A stretch of 64,000 nucleotides of DNA from NCBI GenBank assembly GCA_031418215.1, contig JANOXC010000154.1:5703-69702 (forward strand), in the 5' to 3' direction. Each line of letters starts with the position of its first letter. The stretch's first letter is position 1. Made by a program: the position numbers and the translations under genes. Below, in pieces: positions 54,302 to 62,927 of this stretch. This DNA comes from JANOXC01 sp031418215. GTDB taxonomy: Bacteria; Bacteroidota; Bacteroidia; AKYH767-A; OLB10. The notes under the pieces are model-generated. The model saw only the letters and a list, made by a program, of their open reading frames with translations. It had not been told where the DNA came from and searched no databases.

Positions 54302-54335
54302 GTTCGGAGAGGAATTTTATTTTAAGTCTCCGAAC
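54302..54335. repeat. GTTCGGAGA hairpin repeat
   Basis: Perfect 9-bp inverted pair GTTCGGAGA (54302-54310) and TCTCCGAAC (54327-54335), set in CGGAGTTCGG-like low-complexity DNA. It fills the space between the DUF502 and MmcQ/YjbR genes. The spacer after the next gene has a similar GGGTGCTGGGTTC-type stretch at about 54768-54800. Confidence 0.65.
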
Positions 54336-54391
54336 TCCGAACAAACAACTCCCGACTATTTGCAAATATCAGTGAAAAATAGAATACGAAA

Positions 54392-54745
54392 CTATTTATC
54401 CGATAAAATTTTTTCCGCTTTCTTTCCCATGCTTTTAACCACCATTTCATATGAATGATCGATCAATTCAAAAATTAGTTTCTTCTTGAGTAAACCATTT
54501 ATCATTACGGTATTCCAGTGCTTTTTATTCATGTGAAAACCGGGTGTGATTTCCTCATGATGCTCCCGCAATTCAATTGCCTTTTCAGGATCACACTTCA
54601 GGTTGATGCTGTCGGGTGCTCCCAAATCAATCAAGGCAAACATCTTACCGGCAACTTTAAAAACCAGCACAAACTCATTAAAAGGAAACGATTCCGTTAC
54701 TTCCCTTTTGCTGATGCAATGTTCGCGGATCTGCTCAACGTTCAT
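54392..54745 (-). CDS. MmcQ/YjbR-family protein
   Basis: 117 residues, started at the ATG at 54745 (NVEQIREHCISKREVTESFP), because the longer frame continues into repeat DNA. The family pattern includes VFKVAGKMFALI, INLKCDPEKAIEL and MNKKHWNTVMINGL, a CyaY-like fold that binds DNA in some relatives. The function is not settled. It is 119 bp from the DUF502 gene. Confidence 0.88.
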   Translation of the reverse strand: MNVEQIREHCISKREVTESFPFNEFVLVFKVAGKMFALIDLGAPDSINLKCDPEKAIELREHHEEITPGFHMNKKHWNTVMINGLLKKKLIFELIDHSYEMVVKSMGKKAEKILSDK

Positions 54746-54894
54746 TTTGCAAAAATGAGGAAAAAAAGTGCTGGGTTCCGAGTACTGGGTGCTGGGTTCG
54801 ATTTGAAAATTCGGCAATTAGATAATTTGAAAATTAAGTGCTATTTTTAAAAATATACTGGAACACACAGGCAAAGATTTTTTATCCCTAGTGT

Positions 54895-55062
54895 TGTCAT
54901 TCAGTAGGAACCTTGTCAAATCGCACTGAAATTGCCAAGTATCTAGGGAAAAGTTAATTCAGGGCGCAGAAAGAAAATATTTTCACTACCATACTTCGAC
55001 CTGCTTTTTGTGGGTTAATTACTCTCCATGCTCCAAAATGACAAGGTTCCTCCTGAATGACA
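54895..55062. repeat. 168-bp inverted-repeat element
   Basis: Ends TGTCATTCAGTAGGAACCTT plus GTCA (54895-54918) and its inverted partner (55039-55062) match at 23 of 24 positions. The inside (54919-55038) has no gene. The 415-bp space between the MmcQ gene and polA (54746-55160) otherwise contains low-complexity GGGTTC-rich DNA near 54770 and an ATTCGTAATTCG fragment near 55098 that resembles the end of the 12701 element. Confidence 0.75.
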
Positions 55063-55160
55063 TTAGGTGTGGGTGAAAACCTTCTACAATCCGAAATAAT
55101 TCGTAATTCGCTGATTTATTTATTTACTTTGAAGAATCATTACAGAATTTACAACTTAAA

Positions 55161-58025
55161 ATGAAAAAACTCTTTTTACTGGACGCTTTAGCGCTCATCT
55201 ACCGAAGCTACTACGCCCTCATACGAAATCCAAGAATAACCTCAACAGGTCGCAACACCAATGCACAATTCGGTTTTACAACAACGCTGGTTGACCTCAT
55301 CAATAAAGAAAAGCCCACCCATATGGCTGTGTGCTTTGATACCCATGCCGCAACTGAACGTCATACCGACTTCGCTGATTACAAAGCCAATCGCGAAGAA
55401 GCACCGGAAGATTTAATACTGGCTTTGCCTGACATTAAAAAGATCATTGAAGGGTTTAACATTCCCGTTGTTGAGCTAGATGGTTTTGAAGCTGATGACA
55501 TCATTGGCACACTTGCATTGGAAGCGGCAGATGTTGGTTATACTGTTTACATGGTAACGCCGGATAAAGATTACGGACAAATCGTTCGGGACAATATCTT
55601 TATATATAAACCCTCCTACCAGGGTAATGCTCCTGAAATCATGGGGCCGAAAGAAGTGTGTGCAAAATGGAATATTAATAATGTACACCAGGTAATTGAT
55701 CTTTTAGGAATGATGGGAGATGCTGTGGATAACATTCCCGGTATTAAAGGAATTGGCGAAAAGACTGCTGTTAAATTATTGTCTGAATATCATTCACTGG
55801 AAAATGTATTGGCCAATGCTGATAACATTAAAGGTTCTATGGGTGAAAAAGTACGTGCCGGAAGAGAGAATGCAATTATGTCGAAAAAACTGGCAACGAT
55901 TATTACGAATGTTCCTGTAGAATTTCACGAAGAGAATTTCCGTTTGAAAGAAGCGAATAAGGAAAGTTTATCAGAAGTATTTGCAGAACTGGAATTTAAA
56001 ACATTAGGCAAACGGATTTTAGGGGATGCTTTTAATGCTTTCGCAGGAAATGGGAATGATGCAAGAGCCGATAACCGGCAACGTGATTTATTTGGAAATG
56101 TGATTGAATCAAAAGGCGCCACTGTTGTTGAACGCAAAGAAAACAATACCACAGAAGCCGCAGATCAAAGCAATTTGGAAACGCAGTTGGGGATGACGGC
56201 TGAACACAACATTGAAAACACGCCGCATGAATATATATTGGTGAATGATGGCAATGCTGTTGATGCTTTAATCAATACATTGAAGAAAGTCAAAGAAATT
56301 TGTTTTGATACAGAAACCACAGGGAAAGATGCCAACGACATGGAAATTGTTGGTATGAGCTTTTCCATTGAACCGCATAAGGGATGGTATGTTCCCTTAT
56401 CTGCTGATCAAAAATTAGCACAACGTAAAATTGATCAGTTTAAAATCCTGTTTGATAATCCCGACATCCTTTGGATTGGACATAATATAAAATATGATTT
56501 GTTAGTGATGAAGTGGTACAACATAGAGATCAAAGGCAAGATTACCGATACCATGCTGGCACACTACCTCATTGATCCCGATGGAAGAAGAGGAATGGAT
56601 TTGCTGAGCACGCAATATCTGCACTATGAACCGGTAAGCATTGAAACGCTCATTGGTAAGAAAGGAAAGAATCAGGGCAGCATGCGCGATGCTGAACTGG
56701 AAATGATAAAAGAATATGCTGCAGAAGATGCAGATGTTACGTTACAACTGAGTAAAGTATTTGCGCCAATGTTGAAAGAGCGCGGTGTGGAAGAAGTGTA
56801 TGACAAAGTGGAAAATCCCTTGGTGCCGGTTTTAGCGGATATGGAATTTGAAGGAATTAAAGTGGATGTTGATTTTTTGAATGCTTACTCAAAGGAATTG
56901 GAAAAAGAAGCCGGAGAAAGTGAAGCGAGCGTTTATAAACAAGCAGGTGTGAAATTTAATTTGGCTTCCCCAAAACAATTGGGTGAGGTACTATTTGATA
57001 TTTTAAAGATTGATGCTAAAGCAAAAAAAACCAAGACAGGGCAGTATGCAACAGGTGAAGATGTATTATTAAAACTAGCACACCAACATAAAATTGTAGA
57101 TGACATACTTGCCTTCCGTGAGCTTACGAAATTAAAATCTACTTATGTTGATGCACTCCCTTTAATGATTAACCGAAAGACAGGTCGCGTACACACTTCC
57201 TACAACCAGGCCATTGCTGTTACAGGACGATTAAGTTCCAACAACCCCAATTTGCAAAACATCCCGGTGCGTACTGAGCGTGGGCGTGAAATACGAAAAG
57301 CATTTATTCCACGCGACAAAGATCATGTATTACTATCTGCCGACTATTCGCAGATTGAATTGCGCATCGTTGCAGCCATGAGTGGTGATGAAAACATGTG
57401 TCAGGCATTTCGTGATCATAAAGACATTCACACAGCAACAGCGGCACGTATTTACAAAATTGAAGAAAGTGAGGTGACCAAAGAAATGCGTTACAAAGCG
57501 AAGAGTGTAAACTTTGGTATCATATACGGACAAAGTGCATTTGGCCTCGCAGAAAACATTGGTGTTTCCCGCACAGAAGCAAAAGAACTCATCGACAATT
57601 ACTGGAAGGAATATGGCGCCATCAAAACCTTTATGGATTTGCAGGTAAATTTTGCAAGAGAGAATGGTTATGTACAAACCTTAATGGGTAGAAAAAGATG
57701 GCTGCGCGATATACTCTCTTCAAATGCTGTAGTACGCGGGTTCGCCGAGCGCAATGCCATTAACATGCCCATACAGGGAACAGCTGCCGACATGATTAAG
57801 CTGGCCATGATTCGCATACAGAAAGAACTAAAAAAACAACAGCTGCAATCCAAAATGATTTTACAGGTGCATGATGAATTAGTGTTTGATGTACATCGCA
57901 GTGAAGTAGAAAAAATAAAACCCGTCATCCTTGACGGTATGCAGCATGCGCTTGAATTACCAAATGAAGTACCAACCGATGCTGAAGTGGGTGTTGGGGA
58001 GATTTGGTTGGTGGCGAATTTATAA
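55161..58025 (+). CDS. polA: DNA polymerase I
   Basis: 954 residues, full length. The N-terminal 5'-3' exonuclease domain (about 1-290; ARTDFADYK-like TDFADYKANREEAPE, TPDKDYGQIV), the 3'-5' exonuclease domain (about 350-545; CFDTETTGKD, and GHNIKYDLL) and the polymerase domain with motif A DYSQIELRI, motif B region FGIIYGQSAFG and motif C LQVHDELVFDV are all present. The catalytic acids are kept, so both proofreading and repair synthesis should be active. The 3' end of this gene recurs downstream in decayed form at 58754-58888 and 59622-59649, on either side of accessory modules. Confidence 0.97.
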   Translation: MKKLFLLDALALIYRSYYALIRNPRITSTGRNTNAQFGFTTTLVDLINKEKPTHMAVCFDTHAATERHTDFADYKANREEAPEDLILALPDIKKIIEGFNIPVVELDGFEADDIIGTLALEAADVGYTVYMVTPDKDYGQIVRDNIFIYKPSYQGNAPEIMGPKEVCAKWNINNVHQVIDLLGMMGDAVDNIPGIKGIGEKTAVKLLSEYHSLENVLANADNIKGSMGEKVRAGRENAIMSKKLATIITNVPVEFHEENFRLKEANKESLSEVFAELEFKTLGKRILGDAFNAFAGNGNDARADNRQRDLFGNVIESKGATVVERKENNTTEAADQSNLETQLGMTAEHNIENTPHEYILVNDGNAVDALINTLKKVKEICFDTETTGKDANDMEIVGMSFSIEPHKGWYVPLSADQKLAQRKIDQFKILFDNPDILWIGHNIKYDLLVMKWYNIEIKGKITDTMLAHYLIDPDGRRGMDLLSTQYLHYEPVSIETLIGKKGKNQGSMRDAELEMIKEYAAEDADVTLQLSKVFAPMLKERGVEEVYDKVENPLVPVLADMEFEGIKVDVDFLNAYSKELEKEAGESEASVYKQAGVKFNLASPKQLGEVLFDILKIDAKAKKTKTGQYATGEDVLLKLAHQHKIVDDILAFRELTKLKSTYVDALPLMINRKTGRVHTSYNQAIAVTGRLSSNNPNLQNIPVRTERGREIRKAFIPRDKDHVLLSADYSQIELRIVAAMSGDENMCQAFRDHKDIHTATAARIYKIEESEVTKEMRYKAKSVNFGIIYGQSAFGLAENIGVSRTEAKELIDNYWKEYGAIKTFMDLQVNFARENGYVQTLMGRKRWLRDILSSNAVVRGFAERNAINMPIQGTAADMIKLAMIRIQKELKKQQLQSKMILQVHDELVFDVHRSEVEKIKPVILDGMQHALELPNEVPTDAEVGVGEIWLVANL

Positions 58026-58073
58026 TAATATTACTTTTCCTTTCTATAGTTTGGTAGTAACAAACGAAAACGA

Positions 58074-58105
58074 CTTGTTTTTAGTCTCATAAATAACTAA
58101 ATTTG
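58074..58105 (+). promoter_or_regulatory. Possible promoter of the MNT/HEPN module
   Basis: CTTG (58074-58077), 20-base spacer, TAAATTTG (58098-58105). The -7 box is a full match and the -33 box has one mismatch. Transcription would start only a few bases before the ATG at 58114, so the mRNA may be nearly leaderless. Confidence 0.5.
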
Positions 58106-58113
58106 TAATTGAA

Positions 58114-58416
58114 ATGAAAGAGATAAATCTGCATATTGACCAAATTCAACAACTTTGTGCCTCTAACAAAGTTAAGTCTCTTTTTGCATTCGGCTCTGTT
58201 ACCAATAATAAATTTAATGCTGACAGTGATATTGATTTGGTGGTAGATATTGCAGAAAACGATCCGCTCTCTTATGCAGAAAGTTATTTTAATTTAAAAT
58301 TACAGCTCGAACAACTTTTCAAACGCCATATTGACCTTTTGGAGCAGAAAGCAATAAAAAACGCTTTCCTGAAATCACAAATTGATCAGACCAAAATTCT
58401 CCTTTATGGAAAATGA
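58114..58416 (+). CDS. MNT-domain nucleotidyltransferase antitoxin (MntA-like)
   Basis: A 100-residue minimal nucleotidyltransferase. The motif GSVTNNKFNADSDIDLVV (GSx-then-DxD) is intact. In the MntA-HepT systems such proteins neutralise the HEPN toxin by adding AMP to a tyrosine. The stop lies inside the start region of the HEPN frame (11-bp overlap), the usual arrangement. It is 88 bp after polA. The toxin frame following it is interrupted. Confidence 0.9.
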   Translation: MKEINLHIDQIQQLCASNKVKSLFAFGSVTNNKFNADSDIDLVVDIAENDPLSYAESYFNLKLQLEQLFKRHIDLLEQKAIKNAFLKSQIDQTKILLYGK

Positions 58417-58747
58417 AATTAAGGTTTGGTTGACGGATATTAAACAAGCCATTGAGGAGATCAATCAATTTCTTCCCGAGAGGAAAGACTTTAATGAATT
58501 TCAAAAAGATCTTAAAACTAAATGAGCAATTGAAAGAAACATTGAGATTATTGGAGAAGCTGTAAACAGGATTTTAAAAGCCAACCCTGAAATTAAAATT
58601 ACTCACGCCAGGAAAATTGTTGATACAAGGAATAGAATCAGCCACGGATACGACAGTGTGTCTTCAGAAATTATTTGGTCAATTGTGGTTCGCGACTTAT
58701 CTGACTTAGAAACTGAAATCAAGCAGTTGCTTGAATCTGATTTGTAA
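58406..58747 (+). pseudogene. HEPN (HepT/DUF86) toxin with an in-frame TGA
   Basis: Read as 114 codons, the frame codes a DUF86/HEPN protein, but codon 40 is TGA (58523-58525). Before it: EIKVWLTDIKQAIEEINQFL; after it: AIERNIEIIGEAVNRIL, PEIKITHARKIVDTRNRISH, GYDSV. The catalytic RX4HXY motif (RNRISHGY) is intact but lies after the stop. In relatives an Arg stands at the stop position, so one base change (CGA or AGA to TGA) explains it. No in-frame ATG follows nearby, so the RNase is probably dead. A sequencing error is the alternative. Confidence 0.88.
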
Positions 58748-58753
58748 TGTAAA

Positions 58754-58888
58754 TTTCTTGACTTAAATCGCAGCGAAATAGAAAAAATAAAACTCCTCGA
58801 CGGCATGCAGCAGGCGCTTGAATTACCACATGGAGTACCAACAGATGCTGAGGTAGGTGTTGGGGAGAATTGGTTGGAAGCGCATTGA
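58754..58888 (+). pseudogene. Decayed copy of the polA 3' end
   Basis: The stretch reads FLDLNRSEIEKIKLLDGMQQ and then ALELPHGVPTDAEVGVGENW, ending with TGA, against VFDVHRSEVEKIKPVILDGM... of polA itself. The match is in frame, about 80 per cent at the DNA level, with a 6-base deletion. Only the last 45 or so codons are present, without any upstream part of the gene. It follows the HEPN frame directly and is a direct repeat of 57886-58025. Confidence 0.85.
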
Positions 58889-58946
58889 AATGTATAGGCA
58901 ATAAAATAGCGGTTATTTATTAGTTAGTGGAAATAACTGAAAAAAT

Positions 58947-59213
58947 CTAAGGGAATAATTTATATATATCCTTGCGATGAATTATTCTAGCAAAAATAAC
59001 TTTCTGGTCTTCGAAAAAAAAACCAACTCGATAATCTCCAATACGAATTCGATACGCTGACTTATGCCCTACAAGTTTCTTGATTTTAGGAATATCATTA
59101 AGTCTTTCTGCTTTTTCAATTTGCCCAATTAATTTAACGAGACTCGCTTTAGTAGATTTCTGATTAATTGAATCTAGGTCTCTAGAAAAAATGCTTAAAA
59201 ACTCAATTTTCAT
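58947..59213 (-). CDS. RelE/ParE-family toxin
   Basis: 88 residues of the RelE/ParE/YoeB fold: FSRDLDSINQKSTKASL at the N-terminus, then LVGHKSAYRIRIGDYRVGFF with the usual basic strand, and FARIIHRKDIYKLFP at the end. Such toxins cut mRNA on the ribosome or block gyrase; this one looks more like the RelE type. It is translated after the antitoxin with a 4-bp ATGA overlap. Confidence 0.9.
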   Translation of the reverse strand: MKIEFLSIFSRDLDSINQKSTKASLVKLIGQIEKAERLNDIPKIKKLVGHKSAYRIRIGDYRVGFFFEDQKVIFARIIHRKDIYKLFP

Positions 59214-59410
59214 TTAGAATTGAGCTTTTGCATAATACTTTCTTTGGTTGCCTTTTTAGTCTTGTCGACTGATTTAAGAAGTTTGGATAAACCAATATCT
59301 TCCAACTCCTCTTTCGACATCGTGGCAGAGGAAATACCTAGCTTCCTTAATAATTCACTTACGAATTTGAATTCAGTTGCAGTTCTGGGTCTTATTACGA
59401 CAGCTTTCAT
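59210..59410 (-). CDS. Antitoxin of the RelE-type module
   Basis: 66 residues, helical, with no recognised DNA-binding family (FKFVSELLRKLGISSATMSK, then ELEDIGLSKLLKS). Its place just upstream of a RelE toxin, the 4-bp overlap and its size make it the antitoxin. It probably represses its own promoter, but no palindrome is clear in the 280-bp gap upstream. Confidence 0.85.
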   Translation of the reverse strand: MKAVVIRPRTATEFKFVSELLRKLGISSATMSKEELEDIGLSKLLKSVDKTKKATKESIMQKLNSK

Positions 59411-59691
59411 ATCGCAAATATAATGAAAAAAGGCACTTCCGCTAACACCAAGCAGCCGCCATACAGCATAACTCCCTATCTGTGCAAGACTTCAGTCTTG
59501 TGACTTTAAATTTATTTCTAGAGGATATCATGAAAAGAAAACAGATCAATATTCAATAATTGTTTCTCATATGATAATTATTTTTGATCATCAATTCAAT
59601 TACTGATTTTTAGGCACAAGTTTGACTTAACAAAACTCCTCAACGGCATCATTAAAAACCGTATTTTTCAGCAATGAATTAGTATCATTGA
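59411..59691 (+). other. Spacer with a palindrome and a second polA-tail fragment
   Basis: 281 bp without a gene. 59485-59500 is a tight palindrome CAAGACTTCAGTCTTG. At 59622-59649 the sequence TTGACTTAA followed by AAAACTCCTCAACGGCAT repeats two parts of the decayed polA tail (58758-58766 and 58789-58806, one mismatch), with the 22 or so bases between them lost. This looks like a third, nearly erased copy of the same repeat, directly before the restriction operon. Confidence 0.65.
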
Positions 59692-62091
59692 ATGATGAAT
59701 AAAAAGAGTTTATCTGAAAGAGACATCTGTACCAAGTTTATCACGCCTGCCATTGAAAAAGCCGGATGGGATAAGCAGACACAATTATTGGAGGAGGTTT
59801 CTTTTACTGATGGCAAAATTTATGTCAAGGGTAAACTAACCGCTCGCGGACAAGCTAAAAGAGCTGACTATATTTTATACTATAAAGCAAATATCCCCAT
59901 TGCAATAGTTGAAGCAAAGGACAATAACCATACTGTTCGATCAGGAATACAGCAGGCTCTTGATTATGCCAAAATTCTTGATATCCCATCAGTTTTTAGT
60001 AGCAATGGCGATGGTTTTTTGTTTCATGACAGAACAGTGTCTGAAGGTAACATCGAAATCGAGTTAGACAATGAGAATTTCCCATCACCCGAAATGCTGT
60101 GGGAGAAATACAAACAATATAAGGGCATAACAACAGTAAACGAAGAGAAAATTGTTTCCCAGGATTATTATTTTGATGGCAGCGGAAGAAAGCCACGTTA
60201 CTATCAGCAAATAGCGATTAACAGAACTGTTGAAGCCATAGCCAAAGGACAGAACAGGATTTTATTGGTTATGGCAACAGGCACTGGTAAAACCTATACA
60301 GCATTTCAAATCATTCACAGGCTCTGGAAGAATGGCAACAAGAAGAGAATTCTCTTTTTGGCTGATCGTAACGCATTGCTTGATCAAACCAAACGAGGAG
60401 ATTTTAAACATTTTAAAGATAAAATGACGGTCGTTAAAAACCGGATGGTGGATAAGAGTTATGAAATTTACTTGTCATTATACCAAGGCCTGACCGGTAG
60501 CGAAGAAGATAAAAATATTTTTAAGCAGTTCAGTCGCGATTTTTTTGACCTGATTGTAGTTGACGAGTGCCATCGCGGAAGTGCAAGAGAGGATAGTTCC
60601 TGGAGAGAAATTCTGGAGTATTTTAAAAATGCCACGCAAATAGGTCTTACTGCAACACCACGCGAAACGGATACTGTAAGTAATATCGAATATTTCAACG
60701 ACCCAATTTACACCTACTCATTAAAACAGGGAATTGATGATGGTTTTCTTGCGCCCTATCGCGTAATCAGAGTTGGTTTAAATATTGACCTGGAAGGATG
60801 GCGGCCGCCTAAAGGTTTTAAAGATAAACATGGCAATGATGTTGAAGACCGAATATATAATCGTTCGGATTTTGATAAAAGCGGTGGCATTGTTGTAGAT
60901 GAAAGAAGAATATTAGTTGCAAAGAAAATTACGGAATTGTTGAAAGGAACTGATCGCTTTTCCAAAACCATTGTCTTCTGTTGCGATATTGAACATGCTG
61001 AAGGAATGAGAAATGCCATTGCCAATCAAAACAGTGATTTAGTAGCAGAGAATTATAAATATGTGATGCAGATTACCGGCGACAATGACGAAGGAAAACG
61101 GGAGTTAGATAATTTTATTAATCCCGAAGAAAAATATCCTGTTATTGCAACTACCTCAGAATTGATGACAACAGGTGTTGATGCGCAAACATGCAAAGTG
61201 ATTGTGCTGGATTGCAATATTGCTTCCATGACTAAGTTTAAACAAATCATTGGTAGAGGAACCAGGATTAATGAGGAGTTTAATAAATTGTTTTTTACCA
61301 TACTCGACTTCAGAAATGCAACAGATCTTTTCGCTGACTCCGCTTTTGATGGTGACCCTATCAGGGTTAAGCCTGTTACACAGGAAACTGATTTAGAAGA
61401 CATCGTTGCTGAAGAAGAAAATGATGAAACACCACTTGTTGATGAGGTGACCGGTGAAGAAATTAAGTTAGAGAAACCAACTGTGCGTTATCCGCCGAAT
61501 AATCTTCAAACAGTAGCAAAGGAAAAAAGAGAAAAAATTTATGTGAATGGCATAGATGTTACCATATTGGTAAGCCGTGAATTATATTTCGATCAGAATG
61601 GCAGACCCATTACTTCTAGTTTAAAAGAGCATACGAAGGACATCATAAAAGGCAACTATCATTCATTAACTGATTTTCTTAACAAATGGAATAAAACCGA
61701 CAGGAAAGAAGCCATTATTAAAGAGTTGCAGGAGCAAGGTGTTTTGGTGGAAGCATTAATGGAAGCAGTTGATAAAAAGCTGGACCTGTTTGACTTGATT
61801 TGTCATATAGCTTATGACAAACCTCCTTTGACACGCAAAGAAAGAGCGAACAATGTGAGGAAGCGGAATTACTTTGCAAAGTATGGTGAACAAATAAAAA
61901 AAGTATTGGAAGCATTGCTCGACAAATATGCTGATGAAGGCATCACCAATATAGAAAATATAGAAGTATTAAGAGTAAATCCTTTTGATGAAATTGGTTC
62001 ACCTACTGAAATCATTAATGAGTTTGGCAGTAAAGAAAAATACTTGCAGGCAGTGAGAGAATTGGAAATAGAACTTTATAAAACTGCATGA
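59692..62091 (+). CDS. hsdR: Type I restriction enzyme, restriction subunit HsdR
   Basis: 799 residues. N-terminal nuclease with the PD-(D/E)xK-type residues D59 and E74-x-K76 (RADYILYYK, IAIVEAKD), then a superfamily 2 helicase with Walker A MATGTGKT (about 194-201), VDECHRGS (DECH box) and QIIGRGTRIN, and a C-terminal assembly region. The size and the layout resemble the EcoEI-type R subunits rather than the larger EcoKI type. The subunit translocates DNA and cuts it when the recognition site is unmodified. It shares 4 bp with the Fic gene. Confidence 0.95.
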   Translation: MMNKKSLSERDICTKFITPAIEKAGWDKQTQLLEEVSFTDGKIYVKGKLTARGQAKRADYILYYKANIPIAIVEAKDNNHTVRSGIQQALDYAKILDIPSVFSSNGDGFLFHDRTVSEGNIEIELDNENFPSPEMLWEKYKQYKGITTVNEEKIVSQDYYFDGSGRKPRYYQQIAINRTVEAIAKGQNRILLVMATGTGKTYTAFQIIHRLWKNGNKKRILFLADRNALLDQTKRGDFKHFKDKMTVVKNRMVDKSYEIYLSLYQGLTGSEEDKNIFKQFSRDFFDLIVVDECHRGSAREDSSWREILEYFKNATQIGLTATPRETDTVSNIEYFNDPIYTYSLKQGIDDGFLAPYRVIRVGLNIDLEGWRPPKGFKDKHGNDVEDRIYNRSDFDKSGGIVVDERRILVAKKITELLKGTDRFSKTIVFCCDIEHAEGMRNAIANQNSDLVAENYKYVMQITGDNDEGKRELDNFINPEEKYPVIATTSELMTTGVDAQTCKVIVLDCNIASMTKFKQIIGRGTRINEEFNKLFFTILDFRNATDLFADSAFDGDPIRVKPVTQETDLEDIVAEEENDETPLVDEVTGEEIKLEKPTVRYPPNNLQTVAKEKREKIYVNGIDVTILVSRELYFDQNGRPITSSLKEHTKDIIKGNYHSLTDFLNKWNKTDRKEAIIKELQEQGVLVEALMEAVDKKLDLFDLICHIAYDKPPLTRKERANNVRKRNYFAKYGEQIKKVLEALLDKYADEGITNIENIEVLRVNPFDEIGSPTEIINEFGSKEKYLQAVRELEIELYKTA

Positions 62092-62882
62092 TGAACTGGT
62101 CTTTTAAAATACTTCCAACGGAATTGTTGGAAAACTATGTTTCCGCTTTCGACCAATCAATAAAAGTTGATTATGCAAACTTACACGACAGTGAGTTAAG
62201 TATTGAAACCTTTAGTTTTTATAGTTCTGTATCTGCCGTTTTCTCATCAAAAATTGAAGGAGAACAAATTGAACTCGATTCATTCATCAAACATAAACGC
62301 TTTGGCATTGAATATTTACCGGACTATACACGTAAAATTGATGATTTATACGAAGCCTATTTATTTGCTCAAAACAACACGCTTTCTTCAATTGCATTAG
62401 CGCAGGCTCATAAACTTACCACCAAGCATATATTAAACCCGGCACAACAAGGAAAAACAAGTGTTAATAATATGTTTGTTATTACGAAGGACGGTAAAAT
62501 TGAATATGTAGCCGCTATCCCTGAAAAGGTGCCAGCAGAAATGGATAAATTTTACCGTGATTTGAATGATCTGTTAACCGCAAATTTGTCATTTGAAGAA
62601 ACATTCTTTTTTGCTGCGCTGTTACATTTAGTTTTTATTAAAATCCATCCTTTTGATGATGGTAATGGACGCACTGCCAGGTTATTGGAAAAGTGGTTTC
62701 TTGCGCAAAAACTGGGAGCCAATGCCTGGTTTGTACAATCGGAAAGAAACTATTACGAACATCATCAAAAATATTATAACAACATCCGACTTTTAGGAAT
62801 TGATTACGAAACATTAAATTATAAAGAAGCCATGCCTTTTTTACTGATGCTGCAAAATAGTGTGAAGCAAGATGCACAATAA
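62088..62882 (+). CDS. Fic-domain AMP-transferase-like protein
   Basis: 264 residues. The Fic motif HPFDDGNGR is at 187-195, and the N-terminal inhibitory motif (S/T)xxxE(G/N) as SSKIEG at residues 53-58, so a self-inhibited class II type. An N-terminal Fic_N-like domain comes first. It probably moves AMP from ATP to a protein hydroxyl group; the target is unknown. The gene overlaps hsdR by 4 bp and ends 45 bp before hsdM, so it is an integral cargo of the type I operon. The second ATG at 62091 is an equally likely start. Confidence 0.93.
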   Translation: MMNWSFKILPTELLENYVSAFDQSIKVDYANLHDSELSIETFSFYSSVSAVFSSKIEGEQIELDSFIKHKRFGIEYLPDYTRKIDDLYEAYLFAQNNTLSSIALAQAHKLTTKHILNPAQQGKTSVNNMFVITKDGKIEYVAAIPEKVPAEMDKFYRDLNDLLTANLSFEETFFFAALLHLVFIKIHPFDDGNGRTARLLEKWFLAQKLGANAWFVQSERNYYEHHQKYYNNIRLLGIDYETLNYKEAMPFLLMLQNSVKQDAQ

Positions 62883-62927
62883 ATTTTTGATTTCCACAAT
62901 TAACAAACAAATCACCGTATCAACAAT

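Noticed and set aside
58523..58525. TGA in the HEPN frame as a selenocysteine codon
   Set aside because: Relatives have Arg there, no SECIS-like stem follows, and other genes of the window end with TGA.
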